From Corynebacterium epidermidicanis (lineage in GTDB: Bacteria > Actinomycetota > Actinomycetes > Mycobacteriales > Mycobacteriaceae), in the NCBI RefSeq assembly GCF_001021025.1, contig NZ_CP011541.1, forward strand, positions 1,736,001 through 1,800,000: 64,000 nucleotides of DNA. Direction: 5' to 3'. The position numbers and the translations under genes were made by a program. The notes under the pieces are model-generated. The model did not search any database. It was not told the DNA's origin and saw only the letters and a list, made by a program, of their open reading frames with translations. Numbering within the stretch: position 1 is the first letter of the stretch; each line of letters opens with the position of its first letter. Below, one piece after another: positions 45,775-55,546 of this stretch.

Positions 45775-47265
45775 GTGCCAACAGAGTTTTCTCTCCCTGC
45801 AGTAGGCGACATGCCGCAGCTCAGCATCGCCAAGAAGCTCCCTAAAAAGGCTGATGCGATTGTCATTCCGGTCTTCCAGGGCGAAGACGGCCCGGAAATC
45901 GCGACCACGGGCCTGTTTTCCAGCGAGGATGAAGTTGCTATCCTCCGCGCACTCGGCGCGTTGGGTGCTACCGGCAAGGCTCAGGAGATTACCAAGCTCA
46001 CCGCCGTAGCTGACGCGGAGCTCATCGTGGCTGTAGGGCTCGGCGATTCTGCTGAGTTTGACGCCGAAACTTTGCGACGCAGTGCCGGCGTTGCAGCGCG
46101 TAGCCTCACCGGTATCAAGGTCGCAGCATTTGCCCTCGGTGTATTTGGCCTGAGCGACACGGTGGTGGGTGCCGCACTGGGCGCATACTCATTCCGTGGC
46201 CAAAAGACCACGAAGCAGCCGAAAGCTCAGCGTCCGGTGCAGGAGATCGTATTCATCTCCGAGAAGAATGATGAGTTTGAGCAGGCTCAGATCATCGCCG
46301 AATCCGTCGCATTCGCTCGCGATTTGGTGAACACCGCATCTTCGCATCTTTACCCGGAGTCCTATGCTGTCATCGCGGCCAATCTGGCAGAGAAGTATGG
46401 CGTAGCCACGGAAATCCTGGACGATAAGCAGCTGGCCAAGAAAGGCTTCGGTGGCTTGACGGCGGTGGGTCAAGGGTCTGCTCGCGGGCCACGTCTGTTG
46501 CGTCTGACCTACGAGGCCAAGAAGGCGGAAAAGCATGTCGCACTCGTCGGTAAGGGCATTACTTTCGACACTGGCGGTATCTCGATCAAGCCAAGCGCAA
46601 ATATGGACCAAATGATCTCCGACATGGGCGGTTCCGCCTCGGTCATCGCAGCTACCATCGCAGCAGCTCGCCTCGGCTTGAAGGTTACTGTGACGGCGAC
46701 GGTTCCTATGGCCGAGAACATGCCAGACGGCTTGTCGTACCGACCAGGAGATGTCATCACCCAATACGGCGGAAAGACGGTGGAAATCACCAACACCGAC
46801 GCCGAGGGGCGCCTCGTGCTTGCCGACGCCATGGTGCGCGCCTGCGAGGATAAGCCGGACTACCTCATCGATACCGCTACCCTCACCGGCGCACAACTCG
46901 TCGCTTTGGGTGCCCGCACCACCGGTGTTATGGGCACTGAATTGTTCCGCGATCGCATCGCGGAAATCGGCCGGGAAGTCGGCGAACCCGCCTGGGCAAT
47001 GCCAATTCCAGAGGAAATGGCCGAGGAAATGAAGTCTGACGTCGCGGATCTGCGCAACTCCGGCGGCAGCCGTTTCGGTGGCATGATGCAGGCCGGCTAC
47101 TTCCTTTCGGAATTCGTCTCCGATGACATCGAGTGGGCTCACCTGGACATCGCGGGCCCGGCATACAACACGGGTGGAGCTTTCGGCTATGTCCCTAAGC
47201 GTGCGACGGGCAACCCAGTTCGCACGCTGGTAGCAACGCTGCAGGATATCGCCGACAAGGGCTAG
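45775..47265 (+). CDS. pepA: Leucyl aminopeptidase (M17)
   Basis: Cytosolic dizinc aminopeptidase releasing N-terminal residues. 496 residues from GTG 45775, with AGGAGG 12 bases upstream. Catalytic-domain motifs: GKGITFDTGGISIKP (metal Lys/Asp), DMGGSASV and the M17 signature NTDAEGRL, then DTATLTGAQ. A TTG directly after AGGAGG and a further-upstream in-frame start are less likely. The stop is 3 bases from the convergent gene. Confidence 0.94.
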   Translation: MPTEFSLPAVGDMPQLSIAKKLPKKADAIVIPVFQGEDGPEIATTGLFSSEDEVAILRALGALGATGKAQEITKLTAVADAELIVAVGLGDSAEFDAETLRRSAGVAARSLTGIKVAAFALGVFGLSDTVVGAALGAYSFRGQKTTKQPKAQRPVQEIVFISEKNDEFEQAQIIAESVAFARDLVNTASSHLYPESYAVIAANLAEKYGVATEILDDKQLAKKGFGGLTAVGQGSARGPRLLRLTYEAKKAEKHVALVGKGITFDTGGISIKPSANMDQMISDMGGSASVIAATIAAARLGLKVTVTATVPMAENMPDGLSYRPGDVITQYGGKTVEITNTDAEGRLVLADAMVRACEDKPDYLIDTATLTGAQLVALGARTTGVMGTELFRDRIAEIGREVGEPAWAMPIPEEMAEEMKSDVADLRNSGGSRFGGMMQAGYFLSEFVSDDIEWAHLDIAGPAYNTGGAFGYVPKRATGNPVRTLVATLQDIADKG

Positions 47266-47268
47266 AAA

Positions 47269-47664
47269 CTATCCTGCTGGATCTTCGCCGCGCTCGAAAC
47301 GGGCGCGGCGTTGTTGTTGTTCCTGCCGTTTCCGCAGGATCCGATCGCGTTCAATGCGTTCGCGCATCCGTTGTGGGTATCCCGTTTCTTCGACGTCGTA
47401 GACCGGAATGTCTAGCAAACGGATGCACGCATCGATGCCTTTTGGTCCGCCGATTCGCCTGCGGGTAAAGTCGCCGGTTTCGTCGACAAGCACGATGCTC
47501 ATTTCGTTGACTAAGGTTTCTGGTTCGACAAACCCTTCAACAAAGGCCTTACCGACGACCCATGCTTTCAGGTATTCCGCATCTTCCGGCCGAATAGTGT
47601 CACCTGGCCCTCGGGGTGGCTTGATGCCTGGTTTTGACCTGCGATTACCAAATAGTTTGAACAC
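47269..47664 (-). CDS. Conserved hypothetical protein
   Basis: 131 residues, cytoplasmic, no transmembrane segment. N-terminus MFKLFGNRRSKPG is basic; the middle (YLKAWVVGKAFVEGFVEPETLVNEMSIVLVDETGDFTRRRIGG) looks like a small alpha/beta domain; the C-terminus is a long charged helix RMRERIERDRILRKRQEQQQRRARFERG. I do not recognise a function. GTG 47664 has TAATAT 8 bases upstream, suggesting leaderless transcription. Convergent with pepA and divergent from aceF. Confidence 0.75.
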   Translation of the reverse strand: MFKLFGNRRSKPGIKPPRGPGDTIRPEDAEYLKAWVVGKAFVEGFVEPETLVNEMSIVLVDETGDFTRRRIGGPKGIDACIRLLDIPVYDVEETGYPQRMRERIERDRILRKRQEQQQRRARFERGEDPAG

Positions 47665-47795
47665 AAATATCTATATTAGGCGAGCATCGCAACTCACCTA
47701 TCAGCCCTATGTGTGACGCTGAGGAAGCAGAACCGGTACGCTTTAGGGTATCAATCGCATTTTTGTCGATCTAGAATTTCAAGGAGTCTTTCACA

Positions 47796-49817
47796 ATGGC
47801 GTTTTCCGTTGAAATGCCCGAACTCGGTGAGTCAGTCACCGAAGGCACTATTACCCGCTGGCTGAAGCAGGTCGGTGACACTGTCGCTGCCGACGAGCCG
47901 TTGCTGGAGGTTTCCACGGATAAGGTTGACACGGAAATCCCTGCTCCACGCGCAGGTGTGTTGACCAAGATCCTGTTCGAAGAAGACGACACCGTAGATG
48001 TCGGTGAAGTCATCGCCGAAATCGGTGAAGAAGGCGAAGCCGCCGATTCAGCAGCAGCTGAACCAGCCAAGGAAGAACCAAAGGCTGAGCCAGCAAAGGA
48101 AGAAACCAAGGAAGAGCCACAGGCAAGCAACAACGCAGCCTCCGGCGAAGCTACCGACGTGAAGATGCCAGAACTCGGCGAATCCGTCACCGAAGGCACC
48201 ATCACCCGCTGGCTGAAGTCCGTCGGCGACACCGTCGAAGTAGACGAAGCACTGCTAGAAGTCTCCACCGACAAGGTCGACACCGAAGTACCTTCCCCAG
48301 TAGCAGGCACCATCGTCGAAATCCTCTTCGACGAAGACGACACCGTTGATGTCGGCGAAGTCATCGTCCGCATCGGCGACGCCAACGCACAGCCAGCAGC
48401 AAAGGAAGAAACCAAGGCAGAACCAGCCAAGGAAGAACCAAAGGCTGAGCCAGCAAAGGAAGAAACCAAGGAAGAGCCACAGGCAAGCAACAACGCAGCC
48501 TCCGGCGAAGCTACCGACGTGAAGATGCCAGAACTCGGCGAATCCGTCACCGAAGGCACCATCACCCGCTGGCTGAAGTCCGTCGGCGACACCGTCGAAG
48601 TAGACGAAGCACTGCTAGAAGTCTCCACCGACAAGGTCGACACCGAAGTACCTTCCCCAGTAGCAGGCACCATCGTCGAAATCCTCTTCGACGAAGACGA
48701 CACCGTTGATGTCGGCGAAGTCATCGTCCGCATCGGCGACGCCAACGCACAGCCAGCAGCAAAGGAAGAAACCAAGGCAGAACCAGCCAAGGAAGAAACC
48801 AAGGCAGAACCAGCCAAGGAAGAGCCAAAGGTCGAGGTTGCTGCCAAGGTTGAGGCGCCAAAGGAAGAGGCCGCTAAGGTCGATAATTCCAATGCCCCAT
48901 ACGTCACCCCGTTGGTCCGCAAGCTAGCTGACAAGCACGGCGTAGACCTTTCCAAGGTCGAGGGCACCGGAGTCGGTGGACGTATCCGCAAGCAGGATGT
49001 CTTGGCTGCTGCTGGCCAGGGCGAAGCACCTGCGACTACCGCTGCGGCGAAGGGCTCTGCAATTTCGACGAAGTCCGTCGATCCAGAGAAGGCAAAGCTG
49101 CGTGGCACCACACAGCGCGTCAACCGTATTCGCGAGATCACCGCGAAGAAGACCTTGGAATCCCTCCACTCTGCAGCTCAGCTGACCCAGCTGCATGAAG
49201 TGGATATGACCAAGGTTGCGGAGCTCCGCAAGCAGGCTAAGCCTAAGTTCGTCGAGAAGCACGGCGTGAACCTGACCTACCTGCCATTCTTCGCGAAGGC
49301 AATCGTTGAGGCTCTGGTTTCCCACCCGAACGTCAACGCTTCCTACAACGCTGAGACCAAGGAAATGACCTACCACGCGCAGGTCAACTTGGGTATCGCC
49401 GTGGATACTCCGGCTGGTTTGCTCTCCCCTGTCATCCACAACGCTCAAGACAAGTCGCTGCCTGAGCTGGCTAAGGCCATCGTTGACATCGCCGATCGCG
49501 CGCGCAACAACAAGCTCAAGCCAAATGACCTGACTGGCGGCACCTTCACCATCACCAACATTGGTTCCGAAGGCGCGCTCTCTGACACCCCAATCCTCGT
49601 GCCACCACAGGCTGCGATGGTCGGCACCGGAGCGATCGTCAAGCGCCCTGTCGTGGTCACCGAGGACGGCAACGATGCGATCGCTATCCGTCAGATGGTT
49701 TACTTGCCAATGACCTACGATCACCAGGTTGTTGACGGTGCCGACGCCGGTCGTTTCATGACCACCGTCCGCGACCGTCTCGAGACCGGCAACTTCGAAG
49801 GCGACCTTGAGCTCTAG
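47796..49817 (+). CDS. aceF: Dihydrolipoamide acetyltransferase, E2 of the pyruvate dehydrogenase complex
   Basis: 673 residues: three lipoyl domains (1-80, about 120-198, about 240-318) with acceptor lysines K43, K160 and K280 in STDKVDTE; Ala/Pro/Lys/Glu-rich linkers; an E3/E1-binding domain (about 366-403, [16 protein letters not shown]); and an acetyltransferase core ending in DHQVVDGAD (642-650, catalytic His643). Length and three-lipoyl layout match C. glutamicum AceF. Lipoyl domains 2 and 3 with their linker are encoded by a perfect 360-bp tandem repeat. RBS AAGGAG precedes the ATG. Confidence 0.93.
   Translation: MAFSVEMPELGESVTEGTITRWLKQVGDTVAADEPLLEVSTDKVDTEIPAPRAGVLTKILFEEDDTVDVGEVIAEIGEEGEAADSAAAEPAKEEPKAEPAKEETKEEPQASNNAASGEATDVKMPELGESVTEGTITRWLKSVGDTVEVDEALLEVSTDKVDTEVPSPVAGTIVEILFDEDDTVDVGEVIVRIGDANAQPAAKEETKAEPAKEEPKAEPAKEETKEEPQASNNAASGEATDVKMPELGESVTEGTITRWLKSVGDTVEVDEALLEVSTDKVDTEVPSPVAGTIVEILFDEDDTVDVGEVIVRIGDANAQPAAKEETKAEPAKEETKAEPAKEEPKVEVAAKVEAPKEEAAKVDNSNAPYVTPLVRKLADKHGVDLSKVEGTGVGGRIRKQDVLAAAGQGEAPATTAAAKGSAISTKSVDPEKAKLRGTTQRVNRIREITAKKTLESLHSAAQLTQLHEVDMTKVAELRKQAKPKFVEKHGVNLTYLPFFAKAIVEALVSHPNVNASYNAETKEMTYHAQVNLGIAVDTPAGLLSPVIHNAQDKSLPELAKAIVDIADRARNNKLKPNDLTGGTFTITNIGSEGALSDTPILVPPQAAMVGTGAIVKRPVVVTEDGNDAIAIRQMVYLPMTYDHQVVDGADAGRFMTTVRDRLETGNFEGDLEL
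48060..48797 (+). repeat. Perfect 360-bp tandem duplication within aceF
   Basis: Bases 48060-48420 are identical to 48420-48780 at every position I compared, and identity runs on for 17 more bases. The unit encodes 120 residues: an [13 protein letters not shown] linker plus one whole lipoyl domain. The first lipoyl domain of the gene is related but diverged in DNA and protein. Confidence 0.95.
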
Positions 49818-49841
49818 TAACTAGGCGCTTTTCGACGACAT

Positions 49842-49879
49842 AATGGCTGCTTACCGCACTGCGGGAGGCAGCCATTTTT
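49842..49879 (+). terminator. Intrinsic terminator after aceF
   Basis: AATGGCTGC (49842-49850) pairs with GCAGCCATT (49868-49876), with an inner CCGCA/TGCGG stem and a TTTTT run. Lies 24 bases past the aceF stop, so gcvP needs its own promoter. Confidence 0.92.
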
Positions 49880-49916
49880 GTTGTTGCCTTGGTTATCGAC
49901 TTAAATCACACCGCTC

Positions 49917-49945
49917 TTATCGATTAAGGTGCGCCACTCTATACT
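49917..49945 (+). promoter_or_regulatory. gcvP promoter
   Basis: TTATCG (49917-49922), 17-base spacer, TATACT (49940-49945). This gives a leader of roughly 50 bases before the gcvP ATG, too short for a glycine riboswitch. Confidence 0.65.
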
Positions 49946-50005
49946 GAAGGGCAACGGAAAAATCCTTTCCACGTCCTGACCTAAACCAAGGAGCAGACAC
50001 CAACA

Positions 50006-52858
50006 ATGACCGAAAACAACACCTCGGAATTTCTAGGCCGCCACCTCGGCCCCAACGATTCCGAAGCACGGGTGATGCTGGATCAACTTGGCTACGCCAC
50101 GATTGATGACCTGATCACCGCAGCACTGCCAGCTGACATCGCACTTTCTCAACTTCCCGAGCTACCCGCACCCCTCAACGAGTACGAAGCTCAAGCGAAA
50201 CTTCGCGAGTATGCCGAGAAGAACGTCGAGAAGCGAGTTTTCTACGGTCAGGGCTACTCTGACACGATCACCCCACCGGTTATCCGCCGCGGAGTCTTGG
50301 AGGACGCGGGCTGGTACACCGCTTACACCCCATACCAGCCGGAGATTTCCCAAGGACGCCTCGAGGCCCTGCTGAACTTCCAGACGATGGTGCAGGAACT
50401 CACCGGCCTGGACATCGCCAATGCTTCCCTGCTTGATGAAGCGACCGCCGTCGCGGAAGCTGTCGGCCTGATGTCGCGCGCGGTCAAGAAGGGACGTCGC
50501 ATTTTGTTGGATGCTCGCCTGCATCCACAGATACTCGTCGTCGCGGCGGAACGCGCCCGCACCATCGACCTCGAAGTTGAAATCGTCGACCTCACACAAG
50601 GGATCGTCGGCGAAGACCTGGTGGGCGCAGTTATCGCCTGCCCCGGCACCGAAGGCGACCTGCTCGATCCGACGGCGATCATCAACGATCTCCACGACCG
50701 CGGCGCATTGGCGACGGTCACAGCAGACATCCTTGGTCTGGTCGCACTGAAGTCCCCCGGTTCGATGGGTGCCGATATTGCCGTCGGCTCCACCCAGCGC
50801 TTCGGTGTGCCTCTGTTCTACGGTGGCCCCCACGCTGCATACATGGCAGTTACCGACAAGCTCAAGCGTCAGATGCCTGGTCGCCTCGTCGGTGTCTCCG
50901 TAGATGCCGAAGGTCACCCCGCTTATCGCCTCGCGCTGCAGACCCGTGAGCAGCATATTCGACGCGAGAAGGCTACCTCGAACATCTGTACTGCCCAAGC
51001 CTTGCTAGCAGTTACCGCCTCGATGTACGCCGTGTGGCACGGCGCTGCTGGTTTGCAGCGCATCGCGGAACGTGTCCACCAGCTAGCTGCGCAGTTGGCC
51101 GCGAGCCTTTCCGCAGCCGGCGTCGACGTACTGCACGAGAACTTCTTTGACACGGTCACCGTTTCGGTGCCAGGCAAGGCCGAGGAACTCGTTGCGCGCG
51201 CAGCCGAGGCGGGCTACCTGGTTCGTGGCATCGGCACAGACAAGGTATCCGTTTCCTTCGGCGAATCCGCAACCGAGCAAGACGTTGCAGCCCTCGCCGG
51301 CATTTTCGACGCCTCGGTGGTTGAAGGTTCCTTAGCTATCCCTGCAGATCTCGTGCGTACGGAAGCCCCGCTGACCCACGAGGTATTCAGCTCCGTGCAC
51401 TCCGAAACCCAGATGATGCGTTACATCCGCACCTTGGGCGACCGCGATCTCGCGTTGGACCGCACCATGATTCCGTTGGGTTCCTGCACGATGAAGCTCA
51501 ACCCAACCGCAGGTATGGAAGCTATCTCCTACCCTGGCTTCGCGGGAATCCACCCTTACGCTCCTGCGGACCAGGCTCAGGGCTGGCTCGAATTGATCGC
51601 GGAGCTGGAAGACTGGCTAGCTAAGGTCACTGGCTACGCCAAGGTTTCCGTCCAGCCGCCTGCGGGTTCCATGGGTGAGCTGGCCGGCCTCATCGCGATC
51701 CGTCGCTACCACGTAGCTAACGGAGACGAAGGCCGCGACATCGTTTTGATTCCACAGTCTGCACACGGCACCAACGCTGCCTCGGCAACGCTGGCCAACC
51801 TGCGTGTGGTGGTGGTCGGCACCGCAGCCGACGGCTCGATCGACTTGGACGACCTGGACGCCAAGATCGAAAAGCACGGCGAGCATGTCGCTGGCATCAT
51901 GATCACCTACCCATCGACCCACGGCGTGTTCGAAGACACCGTCCGTCAAGTCTGCAAGAAGGTGCACGACGCCGGCGGACAGGTCTACATCGATGGCGCG
52001 AACATGAACGCCCTGACCGGCCTGGCTGCCCCGGGCGAGTTTGGTGGCGACGTCTCCCACCTGAACCTGCACAAGACGTTCACCATCCCACACGGTGGAG
52101 GTGGACCAGGTGTTGGCCCGGTCTGTGTGGCCGAACACTTGGTTCCATTCCTGCCAGGTGATGCCCGTGACGTTGATCCAACCGCCCCAATCGCCGTCGG
52201 CGAAGGCGTGCCGGTTGCAGGTGCCGCTTTCGGCTCCGCTGGCGTGTTGCCAATTCCTTGGGCTTACATCGCGATGATGGGCGCCGAAGGACTCAAGGCC
52301 GCCACCTCTTATGCAATTCTGGCCGCCAACTACGTCTCCCACGCGCTCAAAGATGCTTTCCCGACGCTCTACACCGGCGAAAATGGGCTCGTAGCCCACG
52401 AGTGCATTCTGGACCTGCGTGAGCTCACCAAGCAGTCCGGTGTGACAGCGACGGACGTCGCAAAGCGCCTGGTTGACTACGGTTTCCACGCTCCGACCCT
52501 GTCCTTCCCTGTCGCTGGCACCCTCATGGTCGAGCCAACTGAGTCCGAGGACCTGGCTGAGCTGGACCGATTCATTGAGGCGATGCTTTCGATCCGCGCG
52601 GAGATTCAGGAAATCATCGACGGCAAGATCAGCCTCGAGGATTCCGTGCTTTCCCATGCGCCGTTCACGGCCCCAGCTATCGCAGCCGACGAGTGGGAAT
52701 ACAAGTTCACCCGTCAGCAGGCGGCCTTCCCAGTTCCGGGTCTGCGTCGCACGAAGTACTACCCGGCTGTCCGTCGTATCGACGAAGCCTACGGCGACCG
52801 CAACCTCGTCTGCTCCTGCCCGCCACCATCCGCATTCGATTTCACTGAGGAGTCCTAA
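50006..52858 (+). CDS. gcvP: Glycine dehydrogenase (decarboxylating), P-protein
   Basis: PLP enzyme that decarboxylates glycine and loads the aminomethyl group onto lipoyl-GcvH. Full-length fused alpha-beta form of 950 residues. Starts FLGRHLGPND; the PLP lysine is K690 in LNLHKTFTIPHGGGGPG; the N-terminal half has QPEISQGRLEALLNFQ and GSTQRFGVPLFYGGPHA. ATG has AAGGAG upstream. gcvT begins on the base after its stop. Confidence 0.97.
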   Translation: MTENNTSEFLGRHLGPNDSEARVMLDQLGYATIDDLITAALPADIALSQLPELPAPLNEYEAQAKLREYAEKNVEKRVFYGQGYSDTITPPVIRRGVLEDAGWYTAYTPYQPEISQGRLEALLNFQTMVQELTGLDIANASLLDEATAVAEAVGLMSRAVKKGRRILLDARLHPQILVVAAERARTIDLEVEIVDLTQGIVGEDLVGAVIACPGTEGDLLDPTAIINDLHDRGALATVTADILGLVALKSPGSMGADIAVGSTQRFGVPLFYGGPHAAYMAVTDKLKRQMPGRLVGVSVDAEGHPAYRLALQTREQHIRREKATSNICTAQALLAVTASMYAVWHGAAGLQRIAERVHQLAAQLAASLSAAGVDVLHENFFDTVTVSVPGKAEELVARAAEAGYLVRGIGTDKVSVSFGESATEQDVAALAGIFDASVVEGSLAIPADLVRTEAPLTHEVFSSVHSETQMMRYIRTLGDRDLALDRTMIPLGSCTMKLNPTAGMEAISYPGFAGIHPYAPADQAQGWLELIAELEDWLAKVTGYAKVSVQPPAGSMGELAGLIAIRRYHVANGDEGRDIVLIPQSAHGTNAASATLANLRVVVVGTAADGSIDLDDLDAKIEKHGEHVAGIMITYPSTHGVFEDTVRQVCKKVHDAGGQVYIDGANMNALTGLAAPGEFGGDVSHLNLHKTFTIPHGGGGPGVGPVCVAEHLVPFLPGDARDVDPTAPIAVGEGVPVAGAAFGSAGVLPIPWAYIAMMGAEGLKAATSYAILAANYVSHALKDAFPTLYTGENGLVAHECILDLRELTKQSGVTATDVAKRLVDYGFHAPTLSFPVAGTLMVEPTESEDLAELDRFIEAMLSIRAEIQEIIDGKISLEDSVLSHAPFTAPAIAADEWEYKFTRQQAAFPVPGLRRTKYYPAVRRIDEAYGDRNLVCSCPPPSAFDFTEES

Positions 52859-53959
52859 ATGTCCGATGTGTTGTATTCCCCCCTGCACACCGAGCATGAA
52901 GCACTAGGCGCCTCTTTCACTGCCTTCGGCGCGTGGCAGATGCCACTGAAGTACGGTTCCGAACTCGCCGAGCACAAGGCGGTCCGCGAAAACGTCGGAC
53001 TTTTCGATCTCTCGCACATGGGCGAAATCCGGGTCACCGGCGCCCAGGCCGGCGAATTCCTGGACTACGCGCTGATCTCCCAGCTCTCGACGATCGCTGT
53101 GGGCAAAGCGAAGTACACCATGATCGTGCAGCCAGACGGGGGCATTATCGACGACCTGATCGTCTACCGGCTCGATGACGCGGAATTCCTCGTGGTCCCT
53201 AACGCTGGCAACGCTGATGTCGTCTGGGACGAGCTTTCCGCGCGCGCTGCGGGCTTCGATGTTTCTTTGGCGAACGAATCCCGCACCACGGCTCTCGTCG
53301 CTGTGCAAGGCCCCCGCGCCGAGGAGCTGCTCACCGGCATCGCCGAAGATGCAGCTGCTGTACGTGAGCTGAAGTATTACGCGACGGTACCGGCAAAAAT
53401 CGCTGGCTTTGATGTCTTGCTCGCTCGCACCGGGTACACCGGCGAGGACGGCTTTGAGCTTTTCCTGCCCAATGAACAGGCCTCGACACTGTGGGAAGCT
53501 CTCGTTGCAGCTGGAAAGCCGTTCGAGATGCTGCCATGTGGGCTAGCAGCCCGTGATTCCCTGCGTCTTGAGGCAGGTATGCCGCTCTACGGCAACGAAC
53601 TCAATCGCACGTTGACCCCTGCCGATGCCGGTCTCGGCGTGCTGGTGTCCAAGAAGAAGGAAGGTGACTTCCTGGCTAAGGATGCCCTCCTCGGCGCCGA
53701 AGCTCCGAAGCGCAAGCTCATCGGCTTGCAGGGTGAAGGTCGACGGGCGGCGCGCGCCCACTCGATGATCCTTTCCCCGGAAGGCGCAGAGATCGGCGAG
53801 GTAACTTCTGGCCAGCTCTCCCCAACCCTTGGCTACCCAGTTGCGATGGCCTACCTCGATGTGGATTTCGCCGAGGAAGGCCGCGAGCTGGACGTAGATA
53901 TCCGTGGCAAGAAGCACACCTACCGTGTTGTCAAACTGCCTTTCTACAAGCGTGGCTAA
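52859..53959 (+). CDS. gcvT: Aminomethyltransferase, T-protein
   Basis: Releases ammonia from aminomethyl-lipoyl-GcvH and passes the one-carbon unit to tetrahydrofolate. 366 residues; GAWQMPLKYGSELAEHKAVRENVGLFDLSHMGEI is the N-terminal hallmark, GLAARDSLRLEAGMPLYGNEL the later conserved block. Its ATG abuts the gcvP stop; 36 bases separate it from gcvH, which has its own AAAGG site. Confidence 0.96.
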   Translation: MSDVLYSPLHTEHEALGASFTAFGAWQMPLKYGSELAEHKAVRENVGLFDLSHMGEIRVTGAQAGEFLDYALISQLSTIAVGKAKYTMIVQPDGGIIDDLIVYRLDDAEFLVVPNAGNADVVWDELSARAAGFDVSLANESRTTALVAVQGPRAEELLTGIAEDAAAVRELKYYATVPAKIAGFDVLLARTGYTGEDGFELFLPNEQASTLWEALVAAGKPFEMLPCGLAARDSLRLEAGMPLYGNELNRTLTPADAGLGVLVSKKKEGDFLAKDALLGAEAPKRKLIGLQGEGRRAARAHSMILSPEGAEIGEVTSGQLSPTLGYPVAMAYLDVDFAEEGRELDVDIRGKKHTYRVVKLPFYKRG

Positions 53960-53995
53960 AATTTAATCTGACACTTCTCACCCGAAAGGCTAACC

Positions 53996-54376
53996 ATGTC
54001 TAACCTTCCTGAGTCTTACTCCTACTCTGCTGACCACGAGTGGATCTCCGGCGCCGAGGTCGGCGCTACCGTCAAGCTCGGCATCACCGACTTCGCTGCT
54101 AACGCTCTCGGTGAAATCGTCTACGTTGACCTGCCTGCAGTGGGTGACACCGTTGAGATCGGCGAGACCTGTGGCGAAGTTGAGTCCACCAAGTCCGTTT
54201 CCGACCTGTTCTCCCCGGTCAACGGCACCGTCGTTGCCGTCAACGACGAGCTTGCCGACGCCCCCGAGACCATCAACTCCGATCCATTCGAAGCTGGTTG
54301 GCTCTTCGAGGTCGAAATCACCGAGGTCGGCCCAGTCATGACTGCCGCTGAATACGCGGAAAAGAACGGCATCTAG
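53996..54376 (+). CDS. gcvH: Glycine cleavage system H-protein
   Basis: Lipoyl carrier of the glycine cleavage system, 126 residues. DHEWI near the N-terminus, ALGEIVYVDLPAVG, and the lipoylated K66 in GEVESTKSVSDL, followed by PVNGTVVAVN. It is a target for LipB/LipA encoded 1.2 kb downstream. Confidence 0.97.
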   Translation: MSNLPESYSYSADHEWISGAEVGATVKLGITDFAANALGEIVYVDLPAVGDTVEIGETCGEVESTKSVSDLFSPVNGTVVAVNDELADAPETINSDPFEAGWLFEVEITEVGPVMTAAEYAEKNGI

Positions 54377-54390
54377 GTCGCCTCACCCCC

Positions 54391-54430
54391 AAAAAAACGG
54401 CCCACCTCAGTATTGAGGTAGGCCGTTTTT
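54391..54430. terminator. Terminator shared by gcvH and the small membrane gene
   Basis: AAAAACGGCC (54393-54402) pairs with GGCCGTTTTT (54421-54430), with an inner ACCTCA/TGAGGT stem. It has T runs on both strands and lies between two convergent genes, 15 bases after gcvH and directly at the stop of the small gene. Confidence 0.92.
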
Positions 54431-54598
54431 CTATTGAATTTGCGGTTGCTTGCGCTCGTGGAACCAGGGCAGCCAGACGATCGTCATGACGAGCACAGCC
54501 AGTGCGATGATTACGTAGTACGGCAAGTCCATCGTGTAGCTGAACGCTATGACTAGCGCAGCGAGGGTAGCTACTATTCGCCACGGCAACTTGATCAC
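54431..54598 (-). CDS. Small two-helix membrane protein (55 residues)
   Basis: Too short for a usual length cutoff. From GTG 54598, with AGGAGAG about seven bases upstream, to TAG at 54433-54431. The product starts VIKLPWRIVATLAALVIAFS (first helix), a short polar turn YTMDLPYY, a second helix VIIALAVLVMTIVWLPWF, and a charged tail HERKQPQIQ. Good ribosome site, clean hairpin topology and an adjoining terminator argue for a real gene. Function unknown. Its gene lies between gcvH and the AIM24 gene. Confidence 0.75.
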   Translation of the reverse strand: MIKLPWRIVATLAALVIAFSYTMDLPYYVIIALAVLVMTIVWLPWFHERKQPQIQ

Positions 54599-54693
54599 TG
54601 ACTCTCTCCTCTACAACTTAACGGTTGTTACTTTAAATAAGTCTCTCAAGGGAGAGAGCGTCAAGCGCTGTAACAGGATCGTAATGGCAGGGG

Positions 54694-55416
54694 CTAGCTA
54701 AACAGATCACTCAGGCCCGAACCAGACGAGCTGGATTCCCCCGCTCCACCGAAAATCTGCCCCTCCGACGGCTGCACCACCACGATGCCCTGACCACCGA
54801 ATCCCAGCTGGATAGACTCGCCGGTGCCGCCGTGGACCAAGGAACGAAGGCCACCAGTGAAGTCGGTGCGGACCTGCATCTGCACGCCGGAGGTCCACAG
54901 CACCGCTGCTTGCGGGTCAGCGAAGGTGGGGGCTTCGGCCACGTTGAGGGCGATTGGATCGCCGTCGGTAAGCACGGCAACGAACCCAGTGCCCCGCAGC
55001 GAAACGTTGAAAAGCCCGCCGGCCATCATTCCGCCGCCCTTGATGCGGTGGACGTCCCATTCGATGCTGGAAGAGAACGCGAGGACGTTCTTACCGTTGA
55101 CGGAGATCATGTCATTTTCCAGGAAGAGGATTTGCACTTCCTGGGCTTGGTCGGCAAGGAAAACCTGGCCAGCGCCGGAAACGTGCATCATTTCTACGCC
55201 TTCGCCGGTGACGGCTTTCTTGAACATTTTGCCCAGGCCACCAGACCCCTTGTTTTCAAACCTCACATCGCCCTGGTAGGCCACCATCGAGCCGACCTTC
55301 GCTTGGATCGGCGCACCTTGCAAGTTCACCTTGAGCATTTTCTTGTTCTGCTGGACGAACTGGTCATTGGACTGGATTTCAGCCGAGTTTTGAAACAGGT
55401 ATCCGTGGATTGGCAT
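54694..55416 (-). CDS. AIM24/TerD-like beta-sandwich protein
   Basis: 240 residues, AIM24 family: repeated short beta strands with glycines, e.g. GSMVAYQGDVRFENKG, SGAGQVFLADQAQEVQILFL, LFNVSLRGTGFVAVLTDGD, and a Ser/Gly-rich C-terminus ending SSSSGSGLSDLFS. No signal peptide or membrane segment. Bacterial members have no agreed function; some are linked to envelope stress. Divergent from lipB across 130 bases. Confidence 0.82.
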   Translation of the reverse strand: MPIHGYLFQNSAEIQSNDQFVQQNKKMLKVNLQGAPIQAKVGSMVAYQGDVRFENKGSGGLGKMFKKAVTGEGVEMMHVSGAGQVFLADQAQEVQILFLENDMISVNGKNVLAFSSSIEWDVHRIKGGGMMAGGLFNVSLRGTGFVAVLTDGDPIALNVAEAPTFADPQAAVLWTSGVQMQVRTDFTGGLRSLVHGGTGESIQLGFGGQGIVVVQPSEGQIFGGAGESSSSGSGLSDLFS

Positions 55417-55546
55417 CGGGGCTCCTCATAGTTGAAAGGTCTGTGCACACCCCATTGAACCCGAATTTCTCCTTTTGAACATCAGGGTTTTCCCCCAATG
55501 TACACCTAGTTTTCGGATGCGTCGCATCGGCGTATCCTAATGTTTC

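Noticed and set aside
48060..48797. Direct repeats considered as a CRISPR or minisatellite
   Set aside because: Two in-frame 360-bp units encoding lipoyl domains; no short repeat-spacer pattern.
47771..49141. A 456-codon Ser/Thr-rich open frame opposite aceF
   Set aside because: Its repeats are only the complement of the lipoyl-domain duplication; no ribosome site and no plausible fold.
49880..50005. Possible glycine riboswitch before gcvP
   Set aside because: A good promoter at 49917-49945 leaves only about 50 bases of leader, too short, and no aptamer core is visible.
51617..52897. A 426-codon frame opposite gcvP
   Set aside because: Shadow of the gcvP coding strand; composition unlike a protein and the gcvP identity is certain.
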